Assembly (NCBI GenBank): GCA_024279425.1
Contig: JAJRRO010000010.1
Location: 21,471 to 85,470 of the forward strand
Direction: 5' to 3'
Length of the DNA stretch: 64,000 nt
Source of the DNA: Bacteroidota bacterium
GTDB taxonomy: Bacteria; Bacteroidota; Bacteroidia; Flavobacteriales; Flavobacteriaceae
In this document: positions 35,146 to 43,877 of the stretch, piece after piece
Layout: each line of letters opens with the position of its first letter
How positions within the stretch are numbered: the first letter of the stretch is position 1
Translations under genes and position numbers: made by a program
The notes under the pieces: model-generated
Told to the model about the DNA's origin: nothing
Databases searched by the model: none
The model's input: only the letters and a program-made list of their open reading frames with translations

Positions 35146-35349
35146 TTATTTTGTGCCACTCAAGATTTTCCCTTTACTTACCTCTCCAATTACTACAACA
35201 TCCTTGGACGGCTCATATTCCTTAATGGCCAAAAGCATTTGAGCTTCAGTATCTCTTCTTATTTTAACGCCTGCCTTAGAACCTCTATTTCTAATCTCAA
35301 TATAAAATCCGTCTCTCAATTCAGTCGGCTTTGTTGCGGGTCTACCCAT
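35146..35349 (-). CDS. Conserved hypothetical protein, 67 residues
   Basis: Short basic cytoplasmic protein (MGRPATKPTELRDGFYIEIR) with a compact pattern: FYIEIRNRGSKAGVKIRRDT, then VVVIGEVSKGK. I recognise it as a conserved flavobacterial hypothetical. The N-terminal GRPATKP resembles an AT-hook-like or basic tail, and the size would suit a nucleic-acid-binding protein, but that is speculative. It is the first gene of an operon with the VOC protein. Confidence 0.65.
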   Translation of the reverse strand: MGRPATKPTELRDGFYIEIRNRGSKAGVKIRRDTEAQMLLAIKEYEPSKDVVVIGEVSKGKILSGTK

Positions 35350-35728
35350 AATTATAATTTCAATATATGTTAATGTTTGTGTGTTTTTTGCCTTAATTTT
35401 TAATACTACATTTGGTAGTCGTAAAAATATGCCCGAAACCTACAGCAAAAAGTGTTTAAAACATAACAATTGACCAAATATTTATAAAGTATTCATGAAC
35501 ATTTAACGCCATCTTTGCAAATTTTAGGGTTATTTTCTGAAATAGGTGCTTTTTAACCTTGATGACTCAACCCAAAAACTATAGATTTTAACATTTGGTT
35601 TACTAAACGTATATAACGAAAACGCAAGTTTATCATGGTGCGATCTAATAAGAACCCTAATCATAAATCTAGTTTATGCCATTGGTTAATCTTGACTTTG
35701 CTAATTTTATGCTTCAAGGATTTGTTAT
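35350..35728. other. Divergent intergenic region, about 380 bp
   Basis: AT-rich DNA separating the leftward 35146 gene from the rightward dienelactone hydrolase gene. A TACATTTG box (35407-35414) fits the Bacteroidota -7 consensus TAnnTTTG, with TTTG 16 bp upstream (35387-35390), shorter than usual. No gene, RNA or repeat recognised. Confidence 0.3.
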
Positions 35729-36448
35729 ATGATCAGAGAGGAAATATTGGTATACAGAGATACCGGCAATAACGAATTTGAAAGTGTTGTGGTTTGGGAT
35801 GATGCCAATGGCAAACCTAAACCAGGAATCCTGGTTTCGCATATGTGGAGTGGCCAATCTGATTTCGAGACAGGCAAGGCTACCGAATTGGCAAAATTAG
35901 GGTATGTGGGTTTCGCCATAGACAACTACGGCAAAGGCCGTAGGGCCAATTCCCCAGAGGAGGCCCAACAATTAATGGACGAGCTGGATAACAATAGACC
36001 ATTACTCCTTGAAAGAATGCTCCTTGCAGTAAAAACGCTTGAAGGGCATAAAGAGGTCGATGCTTCAAAAATAGGAGCTATTGGATTTTGTTTTGGGGGC
36101 AAGTGTGTGCTTGATTTGGCGCGTTCGGGACTAAACATTATGGGAGTTGTTAGTTTTCACGGATTATTAGACCCTCCGCTTAAACATCCGAATGTCGAAA
36201 TAAAAAGTTCAATTTTGGTTCTGCATGGGTGGGAAGACCCAATGGCACTTCCTGGCGATATGGTAAAACTGTCCCAAGAACTAAATGAACTCAAGGCCGA
36301 TTGGAATATTCATGTGTATGGACATACCGGACATGCTTTTACCAATCACAACGCCAAATTTCCTGAAAAAGGATTGTTCTTTGAGCCAAAATCGAATAGA
36401 AGGGCATGGAATTCAATGGTCTATTTTTTTAATTCGCTATTCAATTGA
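35729..36448 (+). CDS. Dienelactone hydrolase family protein
   Basis: 239-residue cytoplasmic alpha/beta hydrolase. The nucleophile elbow is GFCFGGKC with Cys121, as in dienelactone hydrolase (Cys in place of Ser). Asp170 (HGWEDP) and His202 (GHTGHAFTNH) complete the triad. SHMWSGQSDFE near residue 40 forms the oxyanion region. The family opens lactone rings or hydrolyses small esters. The gene stands alone, so the physiological substrate is unknown. Confidence 0.86.
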   Translation: MIREEILVYRDTGNNEFESVVVWDDANGKPKPGILVSHMWSGQSDFETGKATELAKLGYVGFAIDNYGKGRRANSPEEAQQLMDELDNNRPLLLERMLLAVKTLEGHKEVDASKIGAIGFCFGGKCVLDLARSGLNIMGVVSFHGLLDPPLKHPNVEIKSSILVLHGWEDPMALPGDMVKLSQELNELKADWNIHVYGHTGHAFTNHNAKFPEKGLFFEPKSNRRAWNSMVYFFNSLFN

Positions 36449-36534
36449 TTATTTAAAAGCATTGAATTAACATATTTTAACGTCGATAATTGTAAGTAGC
36501 CCTAAAAAGAGGCTACAAAAACCTAAACTAAAAA

Positions 36535-37215
36535 ATGAAAGCATTCAAATTCACATTTCTGATATTGGCCGTACTGTTCTCGGTACATTGCGAACCTAAA
36601 ACAAAGAGGGGTCAAGAAATTTCGGAGCATATAACCAAAAAAAAGGTTAAGCCTTCTACTAAAAAACTGCAAAAGTACAATGTCGCCTACTTTGCCAGTG
36701 GTTGTTTTTGGTGTGTCGAAGCCATCTATGAGGACATTATCGGGGTCAAGGAAGTAATTTCTGGTTATGCAGGCGGCACTGAGAAGAATCCCACTTATGA
36801 ACAAGTGGGTAGAGGATTGACCAGCCATGCCGAAACGGTAAAGGTATATTATGATTCCAAGGAAATATCTTTCGAAACTTTGGTCAAGGTGTTTTTTGGG
36901 TCACATGACCCCACGACCTTGAACAGGCAAGGACCAGATCGCGGTCCACAATACCGTTCAATTGCCTTTTATACCAACGAAGCGGAAAAAGAAATAATAA
37001 AAAGATATATTGCCCAACTAGAAAAAGATAACATCTATGACAGTCCTATTGTGACCCAAGTTGAAAAAATCACCAAATTCTATGACGCAGAGGATTATCA
37101 TCAAGATTATGAAAAGTTAAATCCCAACAATCCGTACATCATTAATATTTCTATTCCCCGATACAAAAGATTTAAGGCAAAATACTCAGAATTGTTAAAA
37201 AAAAACGCCCATTAA
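36535..37215 (+). CDS. msrA: Peptide-methionine (S)-S-oxide reductase MsrA, lipoprotein form
   Basis: 226 residues. Catalytic motif ASGCFWCVEAIY with Cys57 (nucleophile) and a second Cys60, then VISGYAGG, HAETVKVYYD and HDPTTLNRQGPDRGPQYRS, all diagnostic of MsrA. It repairs the S form of methionine sulfoxide. The N-terminus has a lipoprotein signal (LFSVHC, Cys19) and a Lys-rich linker, so this copy repairs proteins in the periplasm or outer membrane, unlike the usual cytosolic form. No MsrB is fused or adjacent. Confidence 0.92.
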   Translation: MKAFKFTFLILAVLFSVHCEPKTKRGQEISEHITKKKVKPSTKKLQKYNVAYFASGCFWCVEAIYEDIIGVKEVISGYAGGTEKNPTYEQVGRGLTSHAETVKVYYDSKEISFETLVKVFFGSHDPTTLNRQGPDRGPQYRSIAFYTNEAEKEIIKRYIAQLEKDNIYDSPIVTQVEKITKFYDAEDYHQDYEKLNPNNPYIINISIPRYKRFKAKYSELLKKNAH

Positions 37216-37233
37216 GTCCAAACATTAACAATT

Positions 37234-37278
37234 AAAACCCTTGTAGACTGTGATGTGAAATTACTTTAAACGGGTTTT
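37234..37278 (+). terminator. Possible weak terminator after msrA
   Basis: AAAACCC, 31-nt loop, GGGTTTT with extra T residues. The long loop makes it a weak candidate. Confidence 0.25.
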
Positions 37279-37376
37279 TTATATGAAAACTCTAGAGTTA
37301 AAGGAGTATTTCATATATTCGCGTTAACGTACACGAAAATTTGGTTGGTTTGAGTATGACCAATGCCTTTAATAAA

Positions 37377-37393
37377 TTGGTTTCCGAAACCAA
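37377..37393. promoter_or_regulatory. Palindrome upstream of the Tat sugar-enzyme cluster, possible operator
   Basis: TTGGTTTCCGAAACCAA: 8-bp arms around one central base. Nearby lie CGTTAACG (37322-37329), CATGG/CCATG (37448-37460) and GCAGC/GCTGC (37487-37499). The site is about 120 bp before the start of the isomerase gene. It could be a repressor site of the LacI or GntR type. Confidence 0.3.
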
Positions 37394-37513
37394 GTGTGTG
37401 AAATGGCTCAATTTTGGTGAATCTAATATTGGCCATATTCCAGCAATGCCATGGGGACCATGTTTCCTTTCGAAATAAAGAAATCCGCAGCATTGCTGCA
37501 AAAAACTAAATAT

Positions 37514-38368
37514 ATGGGGTCAAATAGAAGGAATTTTCTAAAAAAAACATCGGTAGGAGCCCTTGGGATTGCCGCAACTGCAATTCCCGGGATTGCAAAT
37601 GCATCAAGCGTCCAGGGTGAACCGATTAAAAGAAATAAGACAGCCATTCATTTGGGGGTTGCTTCCTATACCCTACGAAAATTCTCTATGGAGGAAGCAC
37701 TTGATATGACCTTACGTTGTGGTATGAATCGCATTTCTTTCAAGAGCATGCACCTTCCGCTTGACTCAGATAGGGAGACCATTACAAAAGCAGTCGCACT
37801 TTGCAAGCAGAAGGGGGTAGAACTTTATGGTGGGGGAGTCATTTATATGAAGACCAAAGAAGAGGTGGACCAGGCATTTGAATACGCCAAAACCGCTGAA
37901 ATGAAAATGATAATTGGGGTGCCAAATCATGAATTATTGGCATATGTTGAAGAGAAGGTCAAACAATATGACATTAAACTTGCCATTCACAATCATGGGC
38001 CAGGCGATAAATTATATCCAAGCGCGGAAAGCGCATATTCCAGAATAAAAAACAGGGATAAACGAATGGGGCTATGTATTGATATTGGTCATACCAAACG
38101 TATTGACAGAAACCCAGAACAAGATGTCAAGGATTTTTTTGATAGGGTTTTCGATATTCATTTAAAAGATGTTACTGGAGCTTTTGCCGAGGGTAAAACC
38201 TGTATAATCGGAAGAGGGGTAATTGATTTTCCTGCTTTTTTAAAATCGGTTGTGAAAAAAGGATATAAAGGAACTTTAGCACTTGAATATGAAGCTGAAG
38301 CCAATGACCCATTACCAGGAATGGCCGAGTCCATCGGATATGTAAAAGGTATTTTAACAACACTATAA
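37514..38368 (+). CDS. Tat-exported sugar phosphate isomerase/epimerase-like TIM-barrel protein
   Basis: 284 residues from ATG 37514, which opens a twin-arginine signal (GSNRRNFLKKTSVGALGIAA). The frame is open a further 21 codons, but the Tat motif would then be internal. The rest is a xylose-isomerase-like (AP endonuclease 2) barrel: AIHNHGPGD, CIDIGHTKRI (metal His/Asp), IHLKDV and LALEYEAE (metal Glu). Such periplasmic proteins act on sugars or cyclitols. The Gfo/Idh/MocA gene follows after 10 bp, giving a clear operon. Confidence 0.83.
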   Translation: MGSNRRNFLKKTSVGALGIAATAIPGIANASSVQGEPIKRNKTAIHLGVASYTLRKFSMEEALDMTLRCGMNRISFKSMHLPLDSDRETITKAVALCKQKGVELYGGGVIYMKTKEEVDQAFEYAKTAEMKMIIGVPNHELLAYVEEKVKQYDIKLAIHNHGPGDKLYPSAESAYSRIKNRDKRMGLCIDIGHTKRIDRNPEQDVKDFFDRVFDIHLKDVTGAFAEGKTCIIGRGVIDFPAFLKSVVKKGYKGTLALEYEAEANDPLPGMAESIGYVKGILTTL

Positions 38369-38378
38369 ATCTAAAATA

Positions 38379-39722
38379 ATGAGTTCTAACAGAAGAGATT
38401 TTATTAAAAAGGTATCCGTAGGGGCCGCAGGGGTTGCAATTAGCGGAACTGCCAACGCCATGACCGCACAGAGCTATTCAAATATCATTGGCGCAAATGA
38501 TAGAATACATGTTGCTATCCAAGGTTTGGGGAGAAGATACGGTGCGTATAAAGAACCCATAACGAATAAGAAAAACAATGTGCGGTTACTATACTTGTGT
38601 GATGTGATGAAAAGTCAGCAAGAAAAAGCTGCCGCTAATTTTGCGAAGGAAATCAATTATAAACCTACATTGGAAAACGATATTCGCAAAATCTTGGAGG
38701 ATACAAAATTGGATGCCGTTTTTATGGCAACACCAGATCACTGGCATACACCAGGAGCTTGTATGGCAATGCAGGCGGGGAAACATGTCTATTTGGAAAA
38801 GCCCTGTAGTCACAATCCGAATGAGAACGAACTCGTTGTCGCATTCCAAAAAAAGTACAATAAAGTTGTTCAAATGGGTAATCAACAACGATCTTCCGTG
38901 GAATCAACTCAAATTATCAAAGATATTCATAGCGGTGCTATTGGTAAAACATACAAGGCCACAGCCTTTTACATTAATTCTAGGGGTGCCGTTCCGGTTC
39001 CGGTCAAAGCTGCACCACCTGAAGGTTTGGATTGGGAACTTTTTCAAGGACCTGCGCCTAGAAAAGACTACATGCATGACACTTGGAATTATAACTGGCA
39101 TTGGTATGGATGGGACTACGGTACGGCGGAAATGGGAAATAATGCAACCCATGAACTTGATGTGGCGCGTTGGGCATTGGATGTCAAATATCCAGAACGT
39201 GTCGAAGTGCGATCCGGAAACCACCATTACGAAAATGATGGATGGGAAATGTATGATTCAATGGAGGCAACTTTTAAGTTTTCTGACGGTCAGATTATTG
39301 AATGGGACGGACAAAGTAGAAATGGATTCAATAAATACGGAAAAGGGAGAGGTACCATAGTGTATGGCTCTGAAGGTTCTGCATTTATCGACCGTGGCGG
39401 TTATCAATTATTTGATATCAAAGGAAAATTAATCAAGGACAGTAAGTCTGGAGGCTCAGAAGGTGGTATGGCCCTTGGCGGAGGTGGTGATCTTACAACA
39501 AGGCACACCCTTAACTTTTTTGACACCATCCGTGGCAAATCAAAATTAACCTCGCCCATTGAGCAGGGTGCCGTAACCCAAATGTTGACACATTATGCAA
39601 ATATTGCCTCTAGAATAGGAAAATCTTTTGAAGTTGATGACACAACGGGACGCATTTTTGATAGGGAAGCCATGAAATTATGGTCACGCGAATATCAGTC
39701 TGGCTGGGAACCTAAATTATAA
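38379..39722 (+). CDS. Tat-exported Gfo/Idh/MocA family oxidoreductase
   Basis: 447 residues with a Tat signal (SSNRRDFIKKVSVGAAGVAI), very like that of the gene just upstream. A Rossmann-like N-terminal domain (about 45-170; ATPDHWHTPGACMAMQAGKH, then YLEKPCSHN with the catalytic EKP Lys) is followed by the substrate domain with NATHELDVARWAL. It probably oxidises a sugar or glycoside with a tightly bound NAD(P) in the periplasm, as proposed for exported members that make 3-keto-sugars. Operon with 37514. Confidence 0.87.
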   Translation: MSSNRRDFIKKVSVGAAGVAISGTANAMTAQSYSNIIGANDRIHVAIQGLGRRYGAYKEPITNKKNNVRLLYLCDVMKSQQEKAAANFAKEINYKPTLENDIRKILEDTKLDAVFMATPDHWHTPGACMAMQAGKHVYLEKPCSHNPNENELVVAFQKKYNKVVQMGNQQRSSVESTQIIKDIHSGAIGKTYKATAFYINSRGAVPVPVKAAPPEGLDWELFQGPAPRKDYMHDTWNYNWHWYGWDYGTAEMGNNATHELDVARWALDVKYPERVEVRSGNHHYENDGWEMYDSMEATFKFSDGQIIEWDGQSRNGFNKYGKGRGTIVYGSEGSAFIDRGGYQLFDIKGKLIKDSKSGGSEGGMALGGGGDLTTRHTLNFFDTIRGKSKLTSPIEQGAVTQMLTHYANIASRIGKSFEVDDTTGRIFDREAMKLWSREYQSGWEPKL

Positions 39723-39826
39723 ACAGCTACCTTGTAACACGCTTTTGATCTAAGCTTTTGCACGGCATAGCACTAAATGTTATTAGGCCCTAGTTGGTCG
39801 TGCTTATATTTAATGATTTGGTATAC

Positions 39827-40858
39827 ATGAAAACTGACAAAATTGGAGTTGGAATAATCGGTTATGGATCTATAACACCCTTTCATATACATAGCATTGT
39901 TGAATTGGACCATTGTCATCTTATTGCCGTGCAGAGTAGCAACGCGGAAAAAAGGGCAACGATTCAAGAAAAATATGATGTCCAGTGCTTTGATACTTAT
40001 CAAGAGCTAATCAGTCTAGAACAGATTCAGTTGATAATCATTTGTACACCAAGTGGCTTTCACCTAGAGCCCGCACTTTTAGCAATGAAAGCAGGCAAAC
40101 ATGTGGTGGTCGAAAAACCATTGGAAATTAGTACTGCCCGGTGTGAAAAAATGATAGAGGCCAGTATAGCATCGAAAGTAAGTCTAACGTGTATATTTCA
40201 AAATAGATTTGCCTCGGACTACCTTAAAATCAAAGAAGCCATTGCTGCCGGGAAACTGGGAAAATTACTACTGGGAAATGCCTACATTAAATGGAAAAGG
40301 GATCAAAACTATTATGATAGCTCCCCTTGGCGGGGAACCTTAAAGGGTGATGGTGGAGCGGTACTCATAAATCAAGGCATACACACTATTGACCTTCTGA
40401 TGGATTTGATGGGAAACGCAAAAATGGTTTCTGGAAGCATTAGAACCTTAACCCATAATATTGAAGGTGAAGATGTCGCTGTAGCCAACGTAGAGTTTGA
40501 AAGTGGAGCTCTAGGTACCATCGAAGGAAGTACATCATTGTACAGGGCCTTCCCAGAGAAAATTGAGATACATGGTGAAAAGGGAAGTATCATCATGGAA
40601 GGTGGGAAAATCACCCATTGGAACACCGAGGAGGATGGTAAACTGGAAATAAAGGCTGAAAAATCCACTTCAGGAGCTGATGATCCCATGGCTATAGACA
40701 ATACATTACATAAGAAGCAATTAAGGGAAATTATAAATAGCATCAGACAAGGCAAAACTCCTCCGGTCGCTGCGAAGAAAGCTATGCAATCTGTTGCCAT
40801 TATCGAAGCCATTTACAAGTCTTCCCGTGCCCACAAAAAAATCTCCATTAATACGTAA
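39827..40858 (+). CDS. Gfo/Idh/MocA family oxidoreductase, cytoplasmic
   Basis: 343 residues from ATG 39827 (MKTDKIGVGIIGYGSITPFH). NAD(P)-binding GIIGYGSI, then CTPSGFHLEPALLAMKAGKH, VVEKPLEIS (catalytic Lys) and the substrate helix NQGIHTIDLLMDLMG. It has no export signal, unlike the oxidoreductase upstream. It could act on the product brought in from the periplasmic reactions. It starts 104 bp after the previous gene, same strand. Confidence 0.85.
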   Translation: MKTDKIGVGIIGYGSITPFHIHSIVELDHCHLIAVQSSNAEKRATIQEKYDVQCFDTYQELISLEQIQLIIICTPSGFHLEPALLAMKAGKHVVVEKPLEISTARCEKMIEASIASKVSLTCIFQNRFASDYLKIKEAIAAGKLGKLLLGNAYIKWKRDQNYYDSSPWRGTLKGDGGAVLINQGIHTIDLLMDLMGNAKMVSGSIRTLTHNIEGEDVAVANVEFESGALGTIEGSTSLYRAFPEKIEIHGEKGSIIMEGGKITHWNTEEDGKLEIKAEKSTSGADDPMAIDNTLHKKQLREIINSIRQGKTPPVAAKKAMQSVAIIEAIYKSSRAHKKISINT

Positions 40859-40936
40859 CTAGCGTGAGCTCGATATAAAGCGTATTGAATGTGAGTTTCT
40901 GCGATATTCAGACATCCAAAATATTTGTGGAAACTA

Positions 40937-41099
40937 AGAGCCTGTTTAAATTTCGTTTTTGAAATTTGTTATACACTACTTTTTTGTCAATTGAAGCTTC
41001 AAAAACACAGTTTGGCAGAGTCAAATGAGTATTTTGATAACGAAAAGTGGCGAAAAAAGAGTCATAACAAAACCGAAGGATGAAATTTAAACAGGTTCT
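40937..41099. repeat. MITE-like palindromic element, about 163 bp
   Basis: Inverted ends: 40937-40954 (AGAGCCTGTTTAAATTTC) pairs with 41082-41099 with one mismatch. Further in, a TTTGTTAT...CTTTTTT arm pairs with AAAAAAGAGTCATAAC, so the element can fold into a long hairpin. The centre has TTGAAGCTTCAA. No coding capacity. The AGAGCCTGTTTAAA end resembles terminal repeats of some IS5-group elements, and TA occurs at both edges; both points are inference. It lies between convergent genes. Confidence 0.6.
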
Positions 41100-41221
41100 A
41101 AAGTAGCGGCAATGAAATTGTAGGGTTTTAACCTTTTACTTGATACTAAAGGATTGTACTTGAAAGGAAGGTAGCGAAGGAATAGTAGGCAAAGGTTCTT
41201 TGGGGACTCTGATTTTATGCA

Positions 41222-42679
41222 TTAATCTTTCAACACGACTTCACTATATTTTGAATTGATCAAAATAGACTTATCAGTATTCCTACTAATATTATATCCT
41301 TTATAAACGGTAGTATTGTGATTTTTGGTCTTATCCAAATGTAAGCTAGAAGGGACCTTTAACTCTGACAACGTTCCATCTACCTCAATAACAAAAGCAG
41401 TGGCAGGTAAGTTGCACATGAATTCGCCATTTTGGAGTGAAATATCCATTTCTTTGAAATCTTTGGAAACTGAATTGATTTTAAGCGGTCCCATTTTATT
41501 GTTTACAACCAGACTTTTCAAAAGCTTGTCAATGGTCACGTCAGAAGAAGTGGCACTCAACCTTAAGTTGAGCACCTCTCTAAGATCTACATTTTCCGAA
41601 TAATCGGCTTGCAAAAGTCCATAGTTCCATTTTTGAACACTTACCGGGGAATATGAAGTTTTGATTATAGTCTTGTCACCATCTATAGTATAGGCCTCCA
41701 AGGAAGAGTACGATAGTTTGGCATTTATATTTTTGGTGTTTTCGGCCAATTTCACCTCGCCATGCCGCACATTCATTTTGATTTTAGTCCCCTTGGGCAT
41801 TTTTATCTTAATGGTCTTCTTAACTTTGTAATTCTTGTTTTGCCCATCGTGGGAATAGTAAAAAATGTTGGCCTCTTTTTCATGCATTTCATGCTGTTTT
41901 TCTAAAAGTTCCCTCTGCTTTTCACGCTCTTCCACGCGTTTTTCCATTTCAGCAGCACGTTTTTCCATAGCTTCGGCCTGTTTTTCCATTCTTCTCTCTT
42001 GGCCCTCCATTCTTTTTTTCATCATTTCAGTGCGCCTCGACTGTCTTTCCTCCTGTCTTTTTTCTATCTCCGCTCCGCGAAGCTCCATTCTTTTGCTCCA
42101 TGCTTCCATTTTCTTTTCATAATCCTTATTAAACCCTTTTTGGAATTTTTTCTGCCACTTTTCCAGGTATTTTTCACCATCCTTCTTATAGGCCTCATAA
42201 TCAAAATCTATAGCTGGCACTGGTGGCATGGGCATATCTCTCAAATCAATAATAAAATCCTCCATATCCGGCATTTCGGGAATCTCTGGCATTTCAAAAT
42301 GAAAATCCGGAATCACAATGTTCAAATCCTGTAAATCCTGCAATCCCTCCATTGTTTGACCAAACAACCATGTATTGTTTGTTCTTGTTGAGATTTCAAC
42401 CTTTTGACTATTCCCCACAATCTCAATACTTCTGTCCTCAAAATATTTCTCGGCTTCTTCAGGGGTTGCCCCTTCGATTTCAACTATGGCCTCGACAGAT
42501 ATCTGATTTTTATCCCAGGTTTCAAATTCAATATCGGTATTACTGGTATTGATATCCAAGATCGTTTCGGCATTTACATTGAAAACCTCATTATAGGATT
42601 TGCTCTGTTTTTGTCCGTAGGCCCCTACTACCAATAGAGACACGATCAAGGTGATTAATTTAAATCGCATTAGTTTCAT
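41222..42679 (-). CDS. Secreted protein with long coiled coil and beta-helix-like domain
   Basis: 485 residues. Signal peptide about 1-22. Residues 30-100 and about 275-485 look like a DUF4097-type repeated beta-strand domain (short strands, many Asn/Ser/Asp turns). Between them are a Pro/Met/Asp-rich linker (122-156) and a highly charged Lys/Glu/Arg/Met coiled coil (about 160-270) with repeats such as MEKRAAEMEKR. The gene is last in an operon with an ECF sigma factor and anti-sigma factor, overlapping the latter by 20 nt, so it is a likely target or co-effector of that system at the envelope. Exact function unknown. Confidence 0.72.
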   Translation of the reverse strand: MKLMRFKLITLIVSLLVVGAYGQKQSKSYNEVFNVNAETILDINTSNTDIEFETWDKNQISVEAIVEIEGATPEEAEKYFEDRSIEIVGNSQKVEISTRTNNTWLFGQTMEGLQDLQDLNIVIPDFHFEMPEIPEMPDMEDFIIDLRDMPMPPVPAIDFDYEAYKKDGEKYLEKWQKKFQKGFNKDYEKKMEAWSKRMELRGAEIEKRQEERQSRRTEMMKKRMEGQERRMEKQAEAMEKRAAEMEKRVEEREKQRELLEKQHEMHEKEANIFYYSHDGQNKNYKVKKTIKIKMPKGTKIKMNVRHGEVKLAENTKNINAKLSYSSLEAYTIDGDKTIIKTSYSPVSVQKWNYGLLQADYSENVDLREVLNLRLSATSSDVTIDKLLKSLVVNNKMGPLKINSVSKDFKEMDISLQNGEFMCNLPATAFVIEVDGTLSELKVPSSLHLDKTKNHNTTVYKGYNISRNTDKSILINSKYSEVVLKD

Positions 42680-43244
42680 ACTGTTCGTTTTTTGATGATT
42701 GTACTTCGTTTAATTTCTCTTTTAATTTCTGTAATAATTGCAACCGCAGTTGTAAATTCTTGATAAGCGCGGATATGGTCTGGTCATTGGGACCAATTTG
42801 GTTGAGTTCGGCATTCAAATTTTGGTATTCAAGATTCAATTCCGCCAAACGGTCCATATAACTATCTACCAACGCCTTATTCTCCCCAGACACATTTAAT
42901 TTGGAAAGTTCCAAATTGATATTCGCCACGTAATAGTTCTCGATTTTCTTCAGGTCTGGGGAAAGATCCCCAAGGGAAATCTCATTTTGGGTTTCTACAC
43001 TCGGATTTTTATCCACAATAACGGGTGGAATTTCATTTGCATCCCCATTCATTATATAGAACGCACCAATACCGATCAAAACTAAAATGGTAGCAGCAAT
43101 TTTCAAGATAAAAAATGGAAATTTCCGTTGTTTGGGTAGTTCTTTGTCCAAACGGCCCATGAATCTTTTCTCATGCCCTTCGGTCATCACAAACTGCTCC
43201 CCTTTTTGCTCTTCTTTGAATAATTTTCTAAGATCCTGTGCCAT
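42660..43244 (-). CDS. Membrane-anchored anti-sigma factor-like protein
   Basis: 194 residues: a cytoplasmic part (1-40) with HEKRFMGRLDKELPK, one membrane helix (about 43-65, FFILKIAATILVLIGIGAFY), and a periplasmic part rich in Glu/Asn/Leu forming a likely coiled coil (about 100-185). This build and the 17-nt overlap with the sigma gene upstream indicate the cognate anti-sigma factor. The flavobacterial family is not well characterised and lacks the classical zinc anti-sigma motif. Confidence 0.75.
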   Translation of the reverse strand: MAQDLRKLFKEEQKGEQFVMTEGHEKRFMGRLDKELPKQRKFPFFILKIAATILVLIGIGAFYIMNGDANEIPPVIVDKNPSVETQNEISLGDLSPDLKKIENYYVANINLELSKLNVSGENKALVDSYMDRLAELNLEYQNLNAELNQIGPNDQTISALIKNLQLRLQLLQKLKEKLNEVQSSKNEQYETNAI

Positions 43245-43770
43245 ATACTTTCTCTTTTAACAATTCTTTTAAATAGCCCTTGCCCCTTAACAGTCTTGTT
43301 CTACTTGTAGTTTCCGTAAGTTTTAGAACTTGGGATATTTCGCGATGGTCATAGCCCTCGATAAGGAACATCATAACTACATATCTATACTTTTCCGGTA
43401 ACTCCTCAATTGCACTTTTTACTTGGTTTATGGTGATATCGGCTTCAACCGTCCAATCTTCGTCCTCGGATATGTGTAAATAATTTTCATCCAATTCAAC
43501 CAACTTTTTCTTTTTTGTCTTAAGAAAGTCAATACTCTTATTTATGACTATTCTTTTCAACCATGCCCCAAAGGTCACTTCACCCTTAAATTGATATATT
43601 CTTTGAAAGGCTTTAATAAATGATTCCTGAATCACATCTTCGGCATCATCCGAATTTTGAACATATCGCATGGCGACACAGAACATACCTTCGCAATACT
43701 GCTTATAAAGCTGCATTTGGGCCTTTCGGTCGTTGGCCTTACATTGTTCTACGACATCAATTTGAAACAT
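43228..43770 (-). CDS. ECF-type RNA polymerase sigma factor
   Basis: 180 residues. Region 2 reads MRYVQNSDDAEDVIQESFIKAFQRIYQFKGE; FGAWLKRIVINKSIDFLKTKKKK follows. Region 4 contains LPEKYRYVVMMFLIEGYDHREISQVL (-35 recognition helix-turn-helix). Both regions are complete. It is first in a three-gene operon with overlapping reading frames (sigma, anti-sigma, secreted coiled-coil protein), and divergent from galM. Probably autoregulated; no -35/-10 pair of ECF type was identified. Confidence 0.9.
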   Translation of the reverse strand: MFQIDVVEQCKANDRKAQMQLYKQYCEGMFCVAMRYVQNSDDAEDVIQESFIKAFQRIYQFKGEVTFGAWLKRIVINKSIDFLKTKKKKLVELDENYLHISEDEDWTVEADITINQVKSAIEELPEKYRYVVMMFLIEGYDHREISQVLKLTETTSRTRLLRGKGYLKELLKEKVYGTGS

Positions 43771-43877
43771 TGATCAGTTTCGTTGTTGGTTTCAGCTGTT
43801 TTGTTTTTCTAAGGACGATATAAATAGTTCAATGTTGCAAAAAACGATTATTTTTATGCCCAATCAATTCAATTCCT

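Noticed and set aside
38641..39360. 239-codon frame inside the Gfo/Idh/MocA gene
   Set aside because: Alternate frame of a well-supported gene; the Trp/Met-rich sequence has no domain.
41865..42334. Plus-strand frames rich in Ser/Phe opposite the coiled-coil gene
   Set aside because: Antisense shadow of the Lys/Glu-rich coiled coil (reverse complement of AAG/GAA codons gives Phe/Ser); no independent evidence.
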